DNA of 64,000 bases from NCBI GenBank assembly GCA_011009095.1, contig VTPC01000663.1, positions 84,634-148,633 of the forward strand. Direction: 5' to 3'. Positions 25,438 to 37,552 of the stretch are shown here, in pieces. Every line of letters begins with the position of its first letter. Position 1 is the stretch's first letter. The position numbers and the translations under genes were made by a program. Below the pieces are notes generated by a model. That model was not told where the DNA came from. It saw only the letters and a program-made list of their open reading frames with translations, and did not search any database. This stretch comes from Ignelater luminosus. Its lineage: Eukaryota > Arthropoda > Insecta > Coleoptera > Elateridae.

Positions 25438-26969
25438 ATGCCTATATCTAACAGTGCAGACGCATACAGACTACAATACATCATACTATCAGCGACAGGA
25501 GCATGGCCGAAAGAAAATCCTACAATTCTTTACAGATTCAACACGTTTCTAAGCTGGTTTTATGGCTTAGGCCTTTATGGAATCATGTTAACGCAGTGTA
25601 TCCACGACATTACAGATATTACCAAACTTTCTGAGACTCTCTATATTATGGTCAGTTTCATGGGGTTTATTATTAAATTTTTAGTATTTACATATCGTAA
25701 AAAGGAATTCTTAGACATACTTGAATTTCTTAAAGATCCCGTATTTGTATCTTATCCTGAAGATTTAGATCATTATATGGTAAAAACAATAAAATCGTGG
25801 ACCTTGCTGTCAAAAGTATACCAATTCCTCATAATTTGCTGCATAATTCTATACTTAATATATCCCATTCTTGATAATAAAGCTTTACCATTTGCTTTCC
25901 CATATGACTTAGGTCAATACAACATTGTCATGTACGGTTTTCAATTAATTGGCGAATATTACTCTGCAAATAACAATATTTACCTTGATGTACTGTGTGC
26001 AAGTTTGATGGGAATTATTGCTGCTCAGTTGGATATTTTAGCCGAGAAGATAATCCGTATTAGAGAAAATGATTCTGTGTTAGATGAATATGAAATTTCA
26101 ATTAGGGCTGATGAAGAAGCTATTAAAAGGTTAAAACAATGTGTTGTACACCATCTTGCGATAATTAAGTAAGTATTGCACTACAAATAAAGAGAATATT
26201 ACTGCGTTAATAAGTATCATTTCAGAGTCGTTAATTCTATAGAAAATGTATTTACTATAGGACTTCTTGCTCAATTCGTAGCAAGCGCGCTGGTGATTTG
26301 TAATACGATATTTGACTTTGTCTTGGTAAGAAAATTGTGATTGTTGTGTAAAGTTGCGTGATTGATAGAAAAACGCCCAAATTCTTATTTACTTACGTTA
26401 TGGTAGAAAGAAAACCTCCCACTTTTGTTTCCTAGATGATGTATGAAAAACTAGCTATTCAGACTGGTTTTGGCCTAAAACCTAAATACCTCTACAGATC
26501 CAGAATATCTGTAAGGTCAAAATCTTTATAAATGAAAAATGTAATTGTAATTAATCTAGTTTTTTTATTGTCTTCTTTTTTAAGTCTTCAGTTTTTGAAC
26601 ATTTACAGGTACCAGTATCATCACAACTGTTCTTGTTAGTTGATTACCTCATTATTATTTTAGTCCAATTATTTATCTATTGTTGGTATGGTAACGAAAT
26701 AATTGTAAAGGTAACATAAAGTACTGTGCGTTCACAAGTTTTCTGCATGAGGATTGGCCATGAATTTCTTTGTTAGGTTGCACGTAATAGATATTTTAAT
26801 TGTTGTTTCATTGTACAGCTTGGATAACCTCAAAAAACTGTCCCTGCACATAATAGAACTTCGTTGCTAAATCTATTGCCTACTTAAAATAGGAATATTA
26901 AACAGTTAAGATGTTTTCTTGCAAATAGATGATTCTCATAACAACTTGACATTGTTTTTGTTATTAGAA

Positions 26970-27018
<49 letters not shown>

Positions 27019-27621
27019 TAATAATAATAATAATAATAATAACAATAATAATAACATACTAAACTGAAGACATAAAAATTACTAAAGATGTTAATTCCAT
27101 TTCATATAAAACTGCCAACATTACGTTTGTCGGTATTCTGTCATGCAATCTATCCTAAAATCATTTAAAAAGCTTAGCCATACAAATAAGACCAGTTTAA
27201 ACTGAAAATATTCACATTGCTAAAATGGACGAATCTCCATGGCAAACCATCCTGCAGAAAAACTGTGAACACATAATAATTATTTAATGCAACAATCCTT
27301 AAGAAGCCAATAATGGATGCTTTTTTCAGAGTTTCAAAATTGGTGAAGCCTGCTTTATGTCAAAATGGTATATGAGTGACAACAGAGTACGTAAATATTT
27401 ATTTATTATAATGGAACGATGCAAGAGACCTATGAAGATAACAGTTATGAAAATCTCTATATTATCTCTAGCTGCATTTGCGTCTGTAGGTATCTCCTCT
27501 TTTTACATTTCAAAAGTAATCTTGATACCTACATGTTTTTTAGATACTTCAATGGTCTTATTCTTATCTGGCATTGTTGTTAAAGATGTACAGTAAAAAA
27601 TCCTTGCAGTCTACAAATTGA
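25438..27621 (+). CDS. Insect odorant receptor (7tm_6), 5 exons, 388 aa
   Basis: This gene encodes a seven-transmembrane odorant receptor of the insect OR family, which works in olfactory neurons as a ligand-gated channel with the co-receptor Orco. The exons read 25438-26168, 26226-26325, 26609-26710, 27330-27485 and 27544-27621. The phases agree and the joined frame is 1167 nt. Diagnostic OR features are visible: the LQYIILSATGAWP-type N-terminus, YCWYGNEII at the end of exon 3 (the conserved YCxxGNE motif before TM6), and the C-terminal ILQWSYSYLALL (TM7) in a small last exon. Hydrophobic segments fall near residues 37-55, 70-88, 125-145 and 165-190 in exon 1. An ATG at 25438 follows a splice-acceptor-like TTTCAG, so an upstream non-coding exon is possible. 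The gene looks complete and intact. The ligand cannot be inferred. Confidence 0.9.
26970..27054 (+). repeat. (AAT)n microsatellite in odorant receptor intron 3
   Basis: About 28 nearly perfect TAA/AAT triplets, interrupted by two AAC variants, lie in the intron between exons 3 and 4. The tract is outside coding sequence and likely to vary in length. Confidence 0.95.
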
Positions 27622-27676
27622 TTTTGTATGTAAACCTATCAACACGAACAATCTTCAATCTACGGAAAAATAATCT

Positions 27677-27682
27677 AATAAA
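27677..27682 (+). terminator. Polyadenylation signal, odorant receptor
   Basis: AATAAA lies 56 nt after the stop codon at 27619-27621, a normal distance for a short 3' UTR. Confidence 0.5.
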
Positions 27683-29345
27683 TGTTTTAGGCGTTAGTAA
27701 ACTGTTATTGATCTATATTATGTAACTATCATTAACAGAATTATATCTTACACCAGCAGTTTTTTCTTTTATGATTGATATCATTCCTTCCCTTAAAAAA
27801 ATATCAAAAATGTATTATAGATAATTAAAATAAACAAAAGTTAAAGTATTCAAAGACAATAAACCCAAAAACAAAATAAAATTAAAAAACCCCTTTAAGA
27901 AAATAAAAAGTAACAGAATTATAAACTCCATTATTACAGTAAAATCAACAAAAGGTGTGTTTCACAGACAGCTGAAAAACGAATTCTTTCTACCATTATA
28001 ATAATTAACAATATCTTTTAGTAGTTTACAAAAGTTTACCTAACACTGCATTGGATCAAAATAGTAATCTTCTCCAAAGCTCAAATCAGAATAAACGGTC
28101 AACTTAATTTAATCGTGGTATCAATTTTCGGCTCATGATAAACTCTATGTCCTGAATTAACACAGGTTAACACACACTAAGCGATATTAAAGCTTACTAA
28201 ACACTAGAAAATAATAATTAGGTTGAATTCTACTTTCTTGGACACGGATAATGCTTCCTTAGTTACATGGTCATAAATTCAACAGCCGTTCTGGTTTCCC
28301 TGAACTGAAAACTAATAAGTTGACTTTACTAGAACAATGAAAAAATAAACTTGCATCCAGACCATCTGAGGAAATGAAAGACAAGACAGTCAGCAAATAG
28401 CCCAAAAACGGTCAACTCATTGATAGTAGTTAAATCGACACTAACAGTCCTCAATCTCCTTTCATTCCAAGAATAGTAGAAAATGCACAATATGGGACTA
28501 AATTCCAAACATTCAGCGATTATAATGGTTGCCCTATATTGATGCAATTTCTAATTCGTCAATTTAATTTAATAACGTGGAACCTTCTCTCAGCGTGTCC
28601 CAAGAAGTTTATGACGAACGAACATGTTACGACCTGCATTTCACTTAGCCTACAGATTTTTTATTTTAAGGTAGAATCTCGTTGCTCTGAATAATCGTCA
28701 CGTTTGATCGCGATCGTCTTACGTTTACCAGGTTATGTTATAATCTAGATTATAATCTAGACCGATTTGAAATTGGATGCCATGCGGTAAAAAAACCATA
28801 ATAACAATTTATTTTTATGTCTATGCAAATGTACAATGTGGACAAAAATTATATTGCAAAACAAAATAAATTTGTTAAATGCTGCTTTATTAACTTACTT
28901 TTTTTTACAAACCGTCACACTTGTTAATAATATAGAGATACATCAGCTTTATTATTAAGCAGGTTACACACTTACCATTCTGTGATGGTTATTTAAATAT
29001 CAATTACTTTCTAATTACTAAACTGACTTTAGATACATCTATGTTTGAAAGTTATGTAACTTATTTATCTGACTGAGCTACTACCATGAGAAACGTTATC
29101 ATTGTTCCAGCAATCTGTAAAAAAAATCCATGAATCACTAGACAAGCAAGTAGATTTTCTTACTATCTGAATACCGCATATATTATTTTAAAATCCACCT
29201 GGAACAATCCCATGACCTTAAAGTCCAACTTTCTTTGCAATAAACGTAGTGATAACAAATTCTGCAAAAAAAATATTTTTTTACAACCGTCAAAAAAGGT
29301 TAGATTTAAGCATTGCCACGGATACGGGAAGTTTATTATTTTTTT
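27683..29345. other. Intergenic, no gene recognised
   Basis: AT-rich spacer without supported genes. A small palindromic run, TATAATCTAGATTATA, lies at about 28738-28753. Confidence 0.5.
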
Positions 29346-29409
29346 CATGGGCGCAAAATATATTTTTTACGCCCATGTGCGCAAAAAATATGTTTTACGC
29401 ACATGGGCG
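29346..29409. repeat. Two interlocked hairpins with compensating stems
   Basis: CATGGGCG (29346-29353) pairs with CGCCCATG (29370-29377). The overlapping CATGTGCG (29374-29381) pairs with CGCACATG (29398-29405), and CATGGGCG occurs again at 29402-29409. The two hairpins have similar AT-rich 16-nt loops. The stem sequences differ (GGG/CCC versus GTG/CAC) yet stay fully paired, which suggests either selection for pairing or a duplicated palindrome converted on both arms. Confidence 0.75.
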
Positions 29410-30031
29410 AAAAGAAAACCAAAAACAACACATTAGGTAATTCTGCTTATTTTTGAAAATTAATACTTTATTATTTTGCATTTTCATCGCACACTTGTTT
29501 TGTATAATTTACTTAATCAATTCATATAATAATGTTTAAGAGTTGTAGAAAAATGTTGTTTGTATTTCGTGAGCAAAATCAGTGATTTTTTGCACATTCG
29601 AATGACTTTTCGATCTAACGGTCTCGGCAAAAATGCCATTTTCATGCGCTACAAAAACTACTGACTTCCCGCACTTAATACAAAAATAACTATTTTGTTG
29701 ATTTGTACATGGTGAGAGTACTTACGCGATATAACGATATCTTACATGGTCAAAAGTTACTTTTTAATTCTAAATTCAAATGTGCAAACAAAATTTGAAT
29801 ATTGGGGCCGGTTTTCTAAATAGTGGCAAAAATTGTTTTTTTCCTAATAACTGCTTTTGCTCAAATCTTGCTTAGAAACTCTAAAGGCCTTCTTTTTTTA
29901 ATAATCTGCTTTACAAGACATCGCCCACTTATTTATTTTTTGTAGTACTTTACTATTTTTGACAAATGCCATGCAATTTATATTTTTGTAGTGGAATGCA
30001 TAGTTGGTCATAACTTACCGAAATACTTATT
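29410..30031. other. Intergenic, no gene recognised
   Basis: AT-rich sequence with no frame or element that I can support. Confidence 0.45.
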
Positions 30032-30153
30032 TACGTACCAAGAGAGGAAAATAATTTGTTGCAGTCGAGCTGTGATTATTGCGCTCGAAGTGAAGCCAAG
30101 AGCGTAATCACATCGAGACTGTAATATTACTTACTTTCCTGGGACGTACGTAC
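30032..30153. repeat. Long imperfect palindrome, about 55-nt arms
   Basis: The left arm at 30032-30086 begins TACGTAC and ends TGTGATTATTGCGCTC. The right arm at 30100-30153 begins GAGCGTAATCACATCGAGAC and ends GTACGTAC. The arms are inverse copies with a few mismatches and short indels, around a 13-nt loop. It is either a fold-back miniature transposon or a structured-RNA locus; the flanks give no sign of a tail or gene. Confidence 0.75.
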
Positions 30154-32984
30154 AACATTTTTTCGCCCGTAAACTAAATTCATTTTCGTTTTGAACAGAG
30201 AAGTAATGATTCATTAGAGCGCTTGGGACGTTATAAGGGCGAAAAAGATTATTGTTCGAGCTTTACAAATATTTGTAGAGGTTGCTATAGTTTATCGAAA
30301 AATTATACAGGGTGTTTCGTAACTGGCGCATAATAAGTGCACAGCGTAAATCCTTGATAAAATTTAAGCAGGTACTTGAGCAGGAAAACCGTTTTTTGAC
30401 ATCATCAATACTAAGCCAGATATCATAAAATGACAAATAGTTATCTAACAGGGCAAACTGTAAGTGAGTAAACAAATATATCAAAATTTAAAACCACAGT
30501 GTTATTCTATCCTTTACAGTTTACACTATTTCGTTGAATATCTAAAAGATTTAAGATATCTTACTTCAGCTTGCATTTCGCTATTCATATAAGTTCGTCG
30601 TCCATGAATATTTACAGCAACCTGACGAGCCTGCAATCGTTAAAACAAATTAACTAGAGTTTTTCCAATATTCAACAACATTAAATTAAAGAAGAGAAAT
30701 ATATTAAATAACAAAGCTAAGATGTCACGCAGCTACCCCTCACTAATTAGATAAAAGGATTAGGAAAAGGAAACTTTATGAGCTAGTTAAGAGTCTACTT
30801 TGTAACGTTTACTTTTTGCGCTCGTTACATATTTTTTAGGTTAACCCTTCTGTTTGTGCAATCTGGTAATTTTTGCTCGTTCTGTCTCTCGTTGGACAGA
30901 ATTTTTGTAGTCGTGGTAAGGTCGCATGGATAGCTGAGTTATCTTTTACTAGTTTTTTTATTATTGATATCAGTTAGTGGGTTAACGAAATCTTTATTTC
31001 CTATAGCAAGCTGAACACAAATAAAATTATTTTCAATTTTATTTTGATTTTCTTATTGTAGGGAAATGAACTTGTACAGCTGTTTGTTAGTGCTGCTGAT
31101 TATTTACTTTCGACTTAGATACGATTAGCAAATTTATAAGGGCTTCTGGTCATCTTAATTATGATTTATTAGTTGTAGTTTAAGATATCTTATTATGATG
31201 CAATTTTTTCTTTTGCACCTTAACGTGTAAAAGTTTGAATTGTGGACTCTGTTAGTTTCTTTTTTATTATTTGAATATAAATTATGATTATGCACTTTGT
31301 TTAGGTGTTTTGAACTTGAAATTTTCTTGCTTGCTTGGTTTAGTTAATTAGTTTTAGCAGGAAATCTTTGTTTTCATTTCTCCAATAAGAACATTAAATA
31401 TTTTCGTCGGGATTTTGTTCATTGGGGCAATTCTGTGTGATTTTCCAAGCCTGTATAAGTGGACTTTGTGATTGGTTAGCGGGTTGCGGTTAGCGGTCGA
31501 AGTTGATCTTGTTTACAGAGATTCAGTGAAGCCGTTATCACCGTTGAAGACCGTTGATGCAGTTAGGTATTGTTGCTATTGAATAGGGTGTAGTCTTTTT
31601 GAAGTTTCTTTGTGTGAAGCCTCAATAGTGTGAGAGTAAGTTGTTTTTTTTCTAGATTACTTCCTCGAGTTTCAAATTCAACTTCGAGCTACCACCATAT
31701 TTGTTAACCCCACGCTTCAACACAACGATATTACTACCAGTTTCTATTCAGTTTCAACTGTTCTCTCATTTCATCGTGTATCATTGAGGATTTTACACGG
31801 TTCTCTCATTATATAAGCGGACGTCTTATCTTCAAACGGGAAGGCTTTAGAAAAATGAAAACAAGTCGCCGTCATCATACGTTTTTTGATGCTGCTAAAT
31901 GGTCATTAAATTATACATTTTCCTGTAACTGATTTTTTTTGATTATCAAAAAGCACATTTAATCCATAGTCTCATTTTTCTTGTACATCATATGTAAATA
32001 ATGATTTGATTTTTCCATGTAAGTTTGTTACAGATAGTATTTATCAATCAAATGCAGACCTGTATGTCATGGAGAAATTCGCGGCAAGTCTGGAGTTTTG
32101 TGTAAAACTTGTCTGATAATTTAAATTTCTGCTGGTTTATAAAAATTTATTTTGTTCCATTTTATTGTTGCTAAATTTTTATTTCTTTACATAACTAATT
32201 TGCTGGTAATTTTCTAATTACTCACAGTTATTGATTATTTTGGTAAATTATAATAATTTTTGTTTATAAAATTAGAATTTCTAACTTTTCTAAATTTTTG
32301 CTATTTCAATATTATGAGATTAGCTAGACGAGTGTCGTGGTTGATAGACTTTAAAAATTTGCTATAAATCTATGTATTCTTGTACATGAGATTAAATATT
32401 TTTATTTAATACTATTGTAACATTTTATATATTGTTATCTACTAAAGTTCATAGCATTTTTTGAACTTTAAATCGTTTAATTGTGTTTTTGGCGAATTAT
32501 AATTAGAGATATTTGTTGACGTTTTTGTTTTTTTAAGGAAAACACCGGCGCCCTTTTTCTTAATTGGATTTTTTAATTAATGTATTAAATATTACTTGTA
32601 TTCCATTGTGTATATAACTTTTTTATCTCAAGCTCAAGGTCACCCTCTGAGATTAGCCGGCCTAAAGCCAATAAGAATCTTAGTTTAAATTTAAATTCCC
32701 ATAGCGCAAAGCTATGTTACAATTTTAAGAAAAACAAAGAGGTGATTTAATAGCAGTACAAGCAATCAAACAGCGTAGAAGTAACAATAATTTAGACAGA
32801 TTAAGTATACTAATCGTCAAAAAAGCGTTGAATTGAAGGAGGAAGGAAATACTTTGCAAGAAAAGAAACAGAAAATCCTTCTACCCAGTTAAAAAAGAAG
32901 TAAAAACTAAAGTACAGACTTTAGAAAAAGATCCAGCATTATAATAATAAGCAATAGTGAGGTTGGAAGAAATATATTCAATTA
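30154..32984. other. Intergenic, with one CAGGGTG transposon end
   Basis: A TACAGGGTGTTTCG motif near 30305 resembles the end of TA-flanked elements, but the sequence behind it differs from the fold-back element at 32985 and its partner end was not found. I see no gene in the rest of the stretch. I searched the minus strand here for the missing last exon of the gustatory receptor (a TYLVILIQF-like motif) and did not find one by eye. Confidence 0.45.
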
Positions 32985-33722
32985 TACAGGGTGTCTCCAA
33001 AAGGTTGGGACATAGCTTAACTGCAGACTCCTGGGAGAAAAATTTGAAAATTTATCCCAACTTACCTACTCGTATATCCGAAATCGTCTCATTAAGTCGG
33101 TACAAGGAGTGAACGTTTTTTGAAAAAAAAAATTAATTTTGCCTATGAAAATAGTAGGCTTTGATCGATTTTTATATTTTTCATTATTTAAGTCACGTTT
33201 CGAGATGGTTTTGGTCTTTATCAGTAAGTTTTAAGTGTGTTAAACAAAAATGTTATGTTCTATAAATTAATTTAAGACTAACATAGTTATCACTAACAAA
33301 CTTTGCATTACATGCCATGCCATATTATATTTTTGTGGATAAACGTTAAGCGTTATCAAACATTACAAAGATACAAAAAATGTTTTTAAAGAAAATATCT
33401 GTTTGGAAAAAAATTGAAAGTTCTCAGTCTAGGCACTAAAAAGTTATCGCCAAATTTGTATTGCGACATTTTTGTTTAATACACTTACAACTTACTGATG
33501 AAGACCAAAACCATCTCGAAACGTGCTATGCCAAAAATTATAAAAATCGATCAAAGCCTGCTATTTTTATACGCATCATCAATTTTTTATCAAAAAACTT
33601 TCACGCCTTGTATGGACTTAAGGAGACGATTTTGGATATAGGTAAGTTGGGTTAAATCTTTTTATTTTTATCTCAGAAGTCTGCAGTTTAGCTATGCCCC
33701 AATCTTTTAAAGACACCCTGTA
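32985..33722. mobile_element. Fold-back transposable element, 738 bp
   Basis: The ends TACAGGGTGTCT and AGACACCCTGTA are inverted, and flanking TA bases suggest target duplication. The inversion goes far beyond the ends. The left arm (about 32985-33250) and right arm (about 33478-33722) match as inverse copies through landmarks such as CATAGCTTAACTGCAGAC, AACTTACCTACTCGTATATC, GGCTTTGATCGATTTTTATA and CGTTTCGAGATGGTTTTGGT. There is no transposase. The frame at 33461-33655 is only the right arm read through. A transcript would form a hairpin of roughly 240 pairs. The element ends about 50 bp from the last open codon of the gustatory receptor. Confidence 0.85.
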
Positions 33723-33819
33723 TAAAGTAGAGAAATATAATGAGTATAAAGCACTGAAAGTTAAAAGGGACTTATATGACAGTGTACACAGATGAAAACC
33801 TATTGCTGTTTAAGTTTAC

Positions 33820-34770
33820 CTGGTAAGACATGTTGCCGATTATTGTAGTTGCTGTTATACCTTCCGTGCCGGTAATAATAACGAATAAAATGGAAATAAT
33901 GGACTTAAGTATCCATCTCGATGGTTTCTTGGATAGGCAAAGTGTTTTATAGGCCCCATATAAGCCCACACAGAGATTGATCATCACTTCGATTACTCCG
34001 GCCATATAGCAAATTTCAAAAAGTCGATTAAATGATTCCGCCATATTGTAAAGTTTTATATAAAGCTTGTATAAAATGTTAATTCTTCTCATTGGAACAT
34101 TTCCATGTATTTTCACATAACAAACACCTTGATGATTTTTTATAGCATCGTTAATGGCAGTAAAACGTTTCAACAATAAAAAAGTAATAGAAATACATTT
34201 ATTAAAGCCCATTGAAACGACAAAATAGTTGATTACAAGAAAAACCTTTTGATTAAGAGAAAGTTCCTCCAATAGACATATTCCGAAACTTCTTATAAAA
34301 GATAACAATATAAGAATGCAGTGCATAAGAAAACATTGTTTACGTGTGCGATTATAATTGTTTTCTTCACCTAAACTTTTCAAATAATAATCAAATTCTG
34401 CCATTTCATTGAACAGAATAAACACTTGTCTACGTATTTTCAGTATAGCAAAAGTCAACACATCAACCACCCAAGTTGATACAATAAGATAAGCTATAGC
34501 ACCTTTCTTTTTTATGTATACTTCCTGCTCTTCGTTGTAAACAAGGTAAATATTATAAAATCCAAGCAGTGAGTGAATGATTATGTAGGTGAAGAAATAC
34601 ATTTTAATTTTGAAATTTAATATTAACTCTGGTGGATTACTTAATTCCTCTTTGGTTAATGTTGGAATTCCTGCTGTTTTACATAAAATAAATAGAAGTT
34701 CTGTTGATTTATAAATTTTCACCAATATACTGTGTTTCTTTAAGTAAGTGAATTCAGAAATATTCTGCAT
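33820..34770 (-). CDS. Gustatory receptor (7tm_7), large 5' exon only, 3' end missing
   Basis: The frame starts at ATG 34770 and encodes 317 residues up to a GTAAAC splice donor directly after MSYQ (33820). If unspliced, it runs 15 more codons to a stop at 33772. Six hydrophobic segments are visible, for example YFFTYIIIHSLLGFYNIYLV, VFLVINYFVVSMGF and IISILFVIITGTEG. The pattern and lengths fit insect gustatory receptors, which sense tastants at the plasma membrane of gustatory neurons. GRs of this type normally finish in one or more small exons carrying TM7 and a TYxxxxxQF motif. I could not find these in the 6 kb downstream on the minus strand, where a fold-back element begins 50 bp away. 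The gene is therefore either split by a long intron or truncated. It is a divergent single-copy GR; the ligand is unknown. Confidence 0.75.
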
Positions 34771-36014
34771 CTTAACGGCTTCAAAATTCTGTGAACAAAA
34801 AAAGATAACGCACAGTTTTGCACTTGTAATTTTAAAATGTAAAACTATTACATAATTACTGTGTGATGGTAAAGAGATTACACTAATAAAAATAAGTGTA
34901 TTAGTCTATGAATAATCTAGACCCAGATAATGTTTTTGTAAATTTTCTAACGTTTCTCATTTATATTGTATAAAGTTTGTAACATAAAACAGACTATCTA
35001 AGTAATGATATCGATCCTCAGAATATAACACTATCTTATTTAACAATCTAAATGTCTTGCAACGAAATTTGGAACGCTTTTAAAAAACTAAACTGAGAAC
35101 TGCTTGGACAAATGGATAATCCAGTGTTTTGAAAGATACTTGTATTTACAATTTTTTGCACATCTAATGACGCCACGAGAACTTATACCGTTGATTGACA
35201 TATCAATCAAAGCTTATACGTAGATAGATTATTAAAGAAAATAGGCAACACATCTAACAACCGTAGGCCTTATAGTACTACACTACGTGCAATTTACTAT
35301 TTATTAGTGAAGTTACAGTATGATTTTACTTTCATAGTGTAAATAATTTTAATACTAGAAAATTAAAAGTAGTATTTAAAAGTCTCGTTAACAACTCTAA
35401 GAGGTAATTTAATGTTTACTTATTAAAGACATAAATAAAGATTTTTCTACAAAACGCGTAGTTGCTAAAATTTCAGTCTCAATTCCTTTAAGAAAGAAGT
35501 TCAAGTCACGGTAGTTCTTACAAAATGGCAATGTTTTTTTGGTATACAAACTTCCGTTCAAATCCTACTAGTAACATTTTTTTAAATTGAAGATTTGCAC
35601 AAATTTTCTTTTATTAATTCTAAGAAATCCTGAAATGCTTAAATATTGTTTTTTAAATTTAAAAATTACAAAAACCTTAATTTTAGACACATTTTAAAAA
35701 AGCTAATAATAATACCCTTTACAGGAGACTATCATGCAAGACGGATGATTATGTTTCTTATTTACAGTATTTTTTTTATTTGTTAACAGGCGAACTTAGA
35801 AACTCAATTGCAATTTTGATGATTGCAACTATTAGGTTGCTTATAATAATGGACGTTTAATTAGAATCAATTTTTTTTTTATTTATTTGGTAACGATATT
35901 ACAATAGAGCTGTGACTGCCAACCTGTGGTACGCGAAAAAATATAAGTAATGGTCGCCATTGACGGCCGTAGCCTCATTAACGCTGAAATAATAAGTACT
36001 AAGGTTATCAGCAC
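34771..36014. other. Intergenic upstream of the gustatory receptor
   Basis: AT-rich spacer. No clear TATA box is seen upstream of the receptor. A TTCACAG just before the start codon could be a splice acceptor of a leader exon. Confidence 0.4.
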
Positions 36015-36294
36015 AGACGATAAATTGAAATGGACTCATTTATTTACATTTCTCCGTCGGCCTATAACAGGTCACAGTCTAAGCGAACGACTGCGTGTTG
36101 ACTACGATATTCTGTAACCTTTCCTTCCAGTGCAGAATTGTGCTTATGGCGTAACTAACCTTACTAACGTCCACCATATTCCCTCTAGTTACCTCCTTCC
36201 TTACTCCTGACCGCATCTCGCCTTCGACGTTGTTGACCTGCAAACAAAGTGTATGAAATATACGCTATGCGAGATCCATTTCAATTTATCGTCT
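36015..36294. repeat. Perfect 20-nt inverted repeat bounding a 240-bp GC-rich block
   Basis: AGACGATAAATTGAAATGGA at 36015-36034 is the exact reverse complement of the block at 36275-36294. The enclosed 240 bp is markedly richer in GC than the surroundings. This looks like a miniature element or the collapsed middle of a larger palindromic one. Confidence 0.75.
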
Positions 36295-37552
36295 GCGGTG
36301 ACCAGCCTCCTGATGCCGCATGTTGGGACAGGGTTTAGTAAATTTAGTACACGACTTTTGGTTATGACAATATCAACATGACATTGTTTGATACGGGCTT
36401 TGTGATCCAAATAACTTTTAGGTTATATGAACTGACGTTTGTCATTTTGATGTAGGTGTATTTGTTTTTTTATAAAATTTGTTTCTGAATTTGATGCTAT
36501 AGTGGATTATAAGTTATATTTTTATGTAGTTTATCGCTATTTGAAAAACATTAGCTGTATCTGCTGCGATTTGCCTGACAGCAACCAATATAAAGTTACC
36601 TTCCTGACAATGTTACCAAAGCCCGGACCACAATTTTTGAAGCGCCGCGCGATAGCAAATAAATTCTTTGAAGTTCAGAAAAATTCGTAGTTAATGGAGC
36701 TTTTACTCAAAAGGTGCGATTTTATGGGTTCGAAATTTGAAATAGTCTTTCAAGTGTTCTGGTAACAATACTGTTGGGCGTAACGTTATTTCTTGTGTAA
36801 AAACGTTGTAATTGTGTCGAATGCATAAATCTCACAAAAAATGAACACTGATCATACTTGAAGATCGTTAAAGAAATCAGTTGCCACTGTGTTATGCATT
36901 TTCTCAAACTCCCTAATGTCAGTTAACAAATAGGAACGTAACACATTTGGAATCGTTTTCTACTGGGATACTCGACTCTCTCGTTGGGACGAGGTACAAA
37001 AGAGCAAAAGTCGGGACAGCCCCACACATATTGGGATGTCTGGTAATCCTAACGAGTACACTAACTGCATCTTTTAATACTCTTGATTAGGGGTACACTT
37101 TGTCAAAATAGGGGCTACGCAAGCAGAGAAAGGTTGAGAATCGCTGTATTAGAATGAAGATAATTTTAAGTCATAATCATAATGGAACAAAAATACGTCT
37201 GTGCATGGATAGTAGAAAAAACACGGTCAATTGAATGAGCGGGTCTTGACGTCAGCGGAGTCCCAACAAACGCAAATGGCGGGAAATGGTTGACGTTTTA
37301 TTATGGTGTATTTTTGTCCGGTTTTGTGTAGAAACATACTACATAGTTAGGTGTTTTGTTTTTTCAGAATGTAATGTTTATAACTTATCTTTTCAAGGTC
37401 TTGGAAACCGCAAGAAATTTTAAGTTGAATACCATCTCTTTACCGTTAGATCTAATTAGTACTGTTAAATCCATACCTATCAACATCTATTAAGTTACCC
37501 TTTAAAGTTGCTTGTAATTAATTCTTGATGTCAAGCTTCGACAAGAACGCTC
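36295..37552. other. Intergenic, no gene recognised
   Basis: Short frames only (such as 36502-36690 on the plus strand). No domain, RNA gene or repeat was identified. Confidence 0.45.

Noticed and set aside
27483..27596. Read-through of odorant receptor exon 4 to the stop at 27594
   Set aside because: The read-through tail lacks TM7, whereas splicing 27485 to 27544 restores the family's SYSY-type C-terminus.
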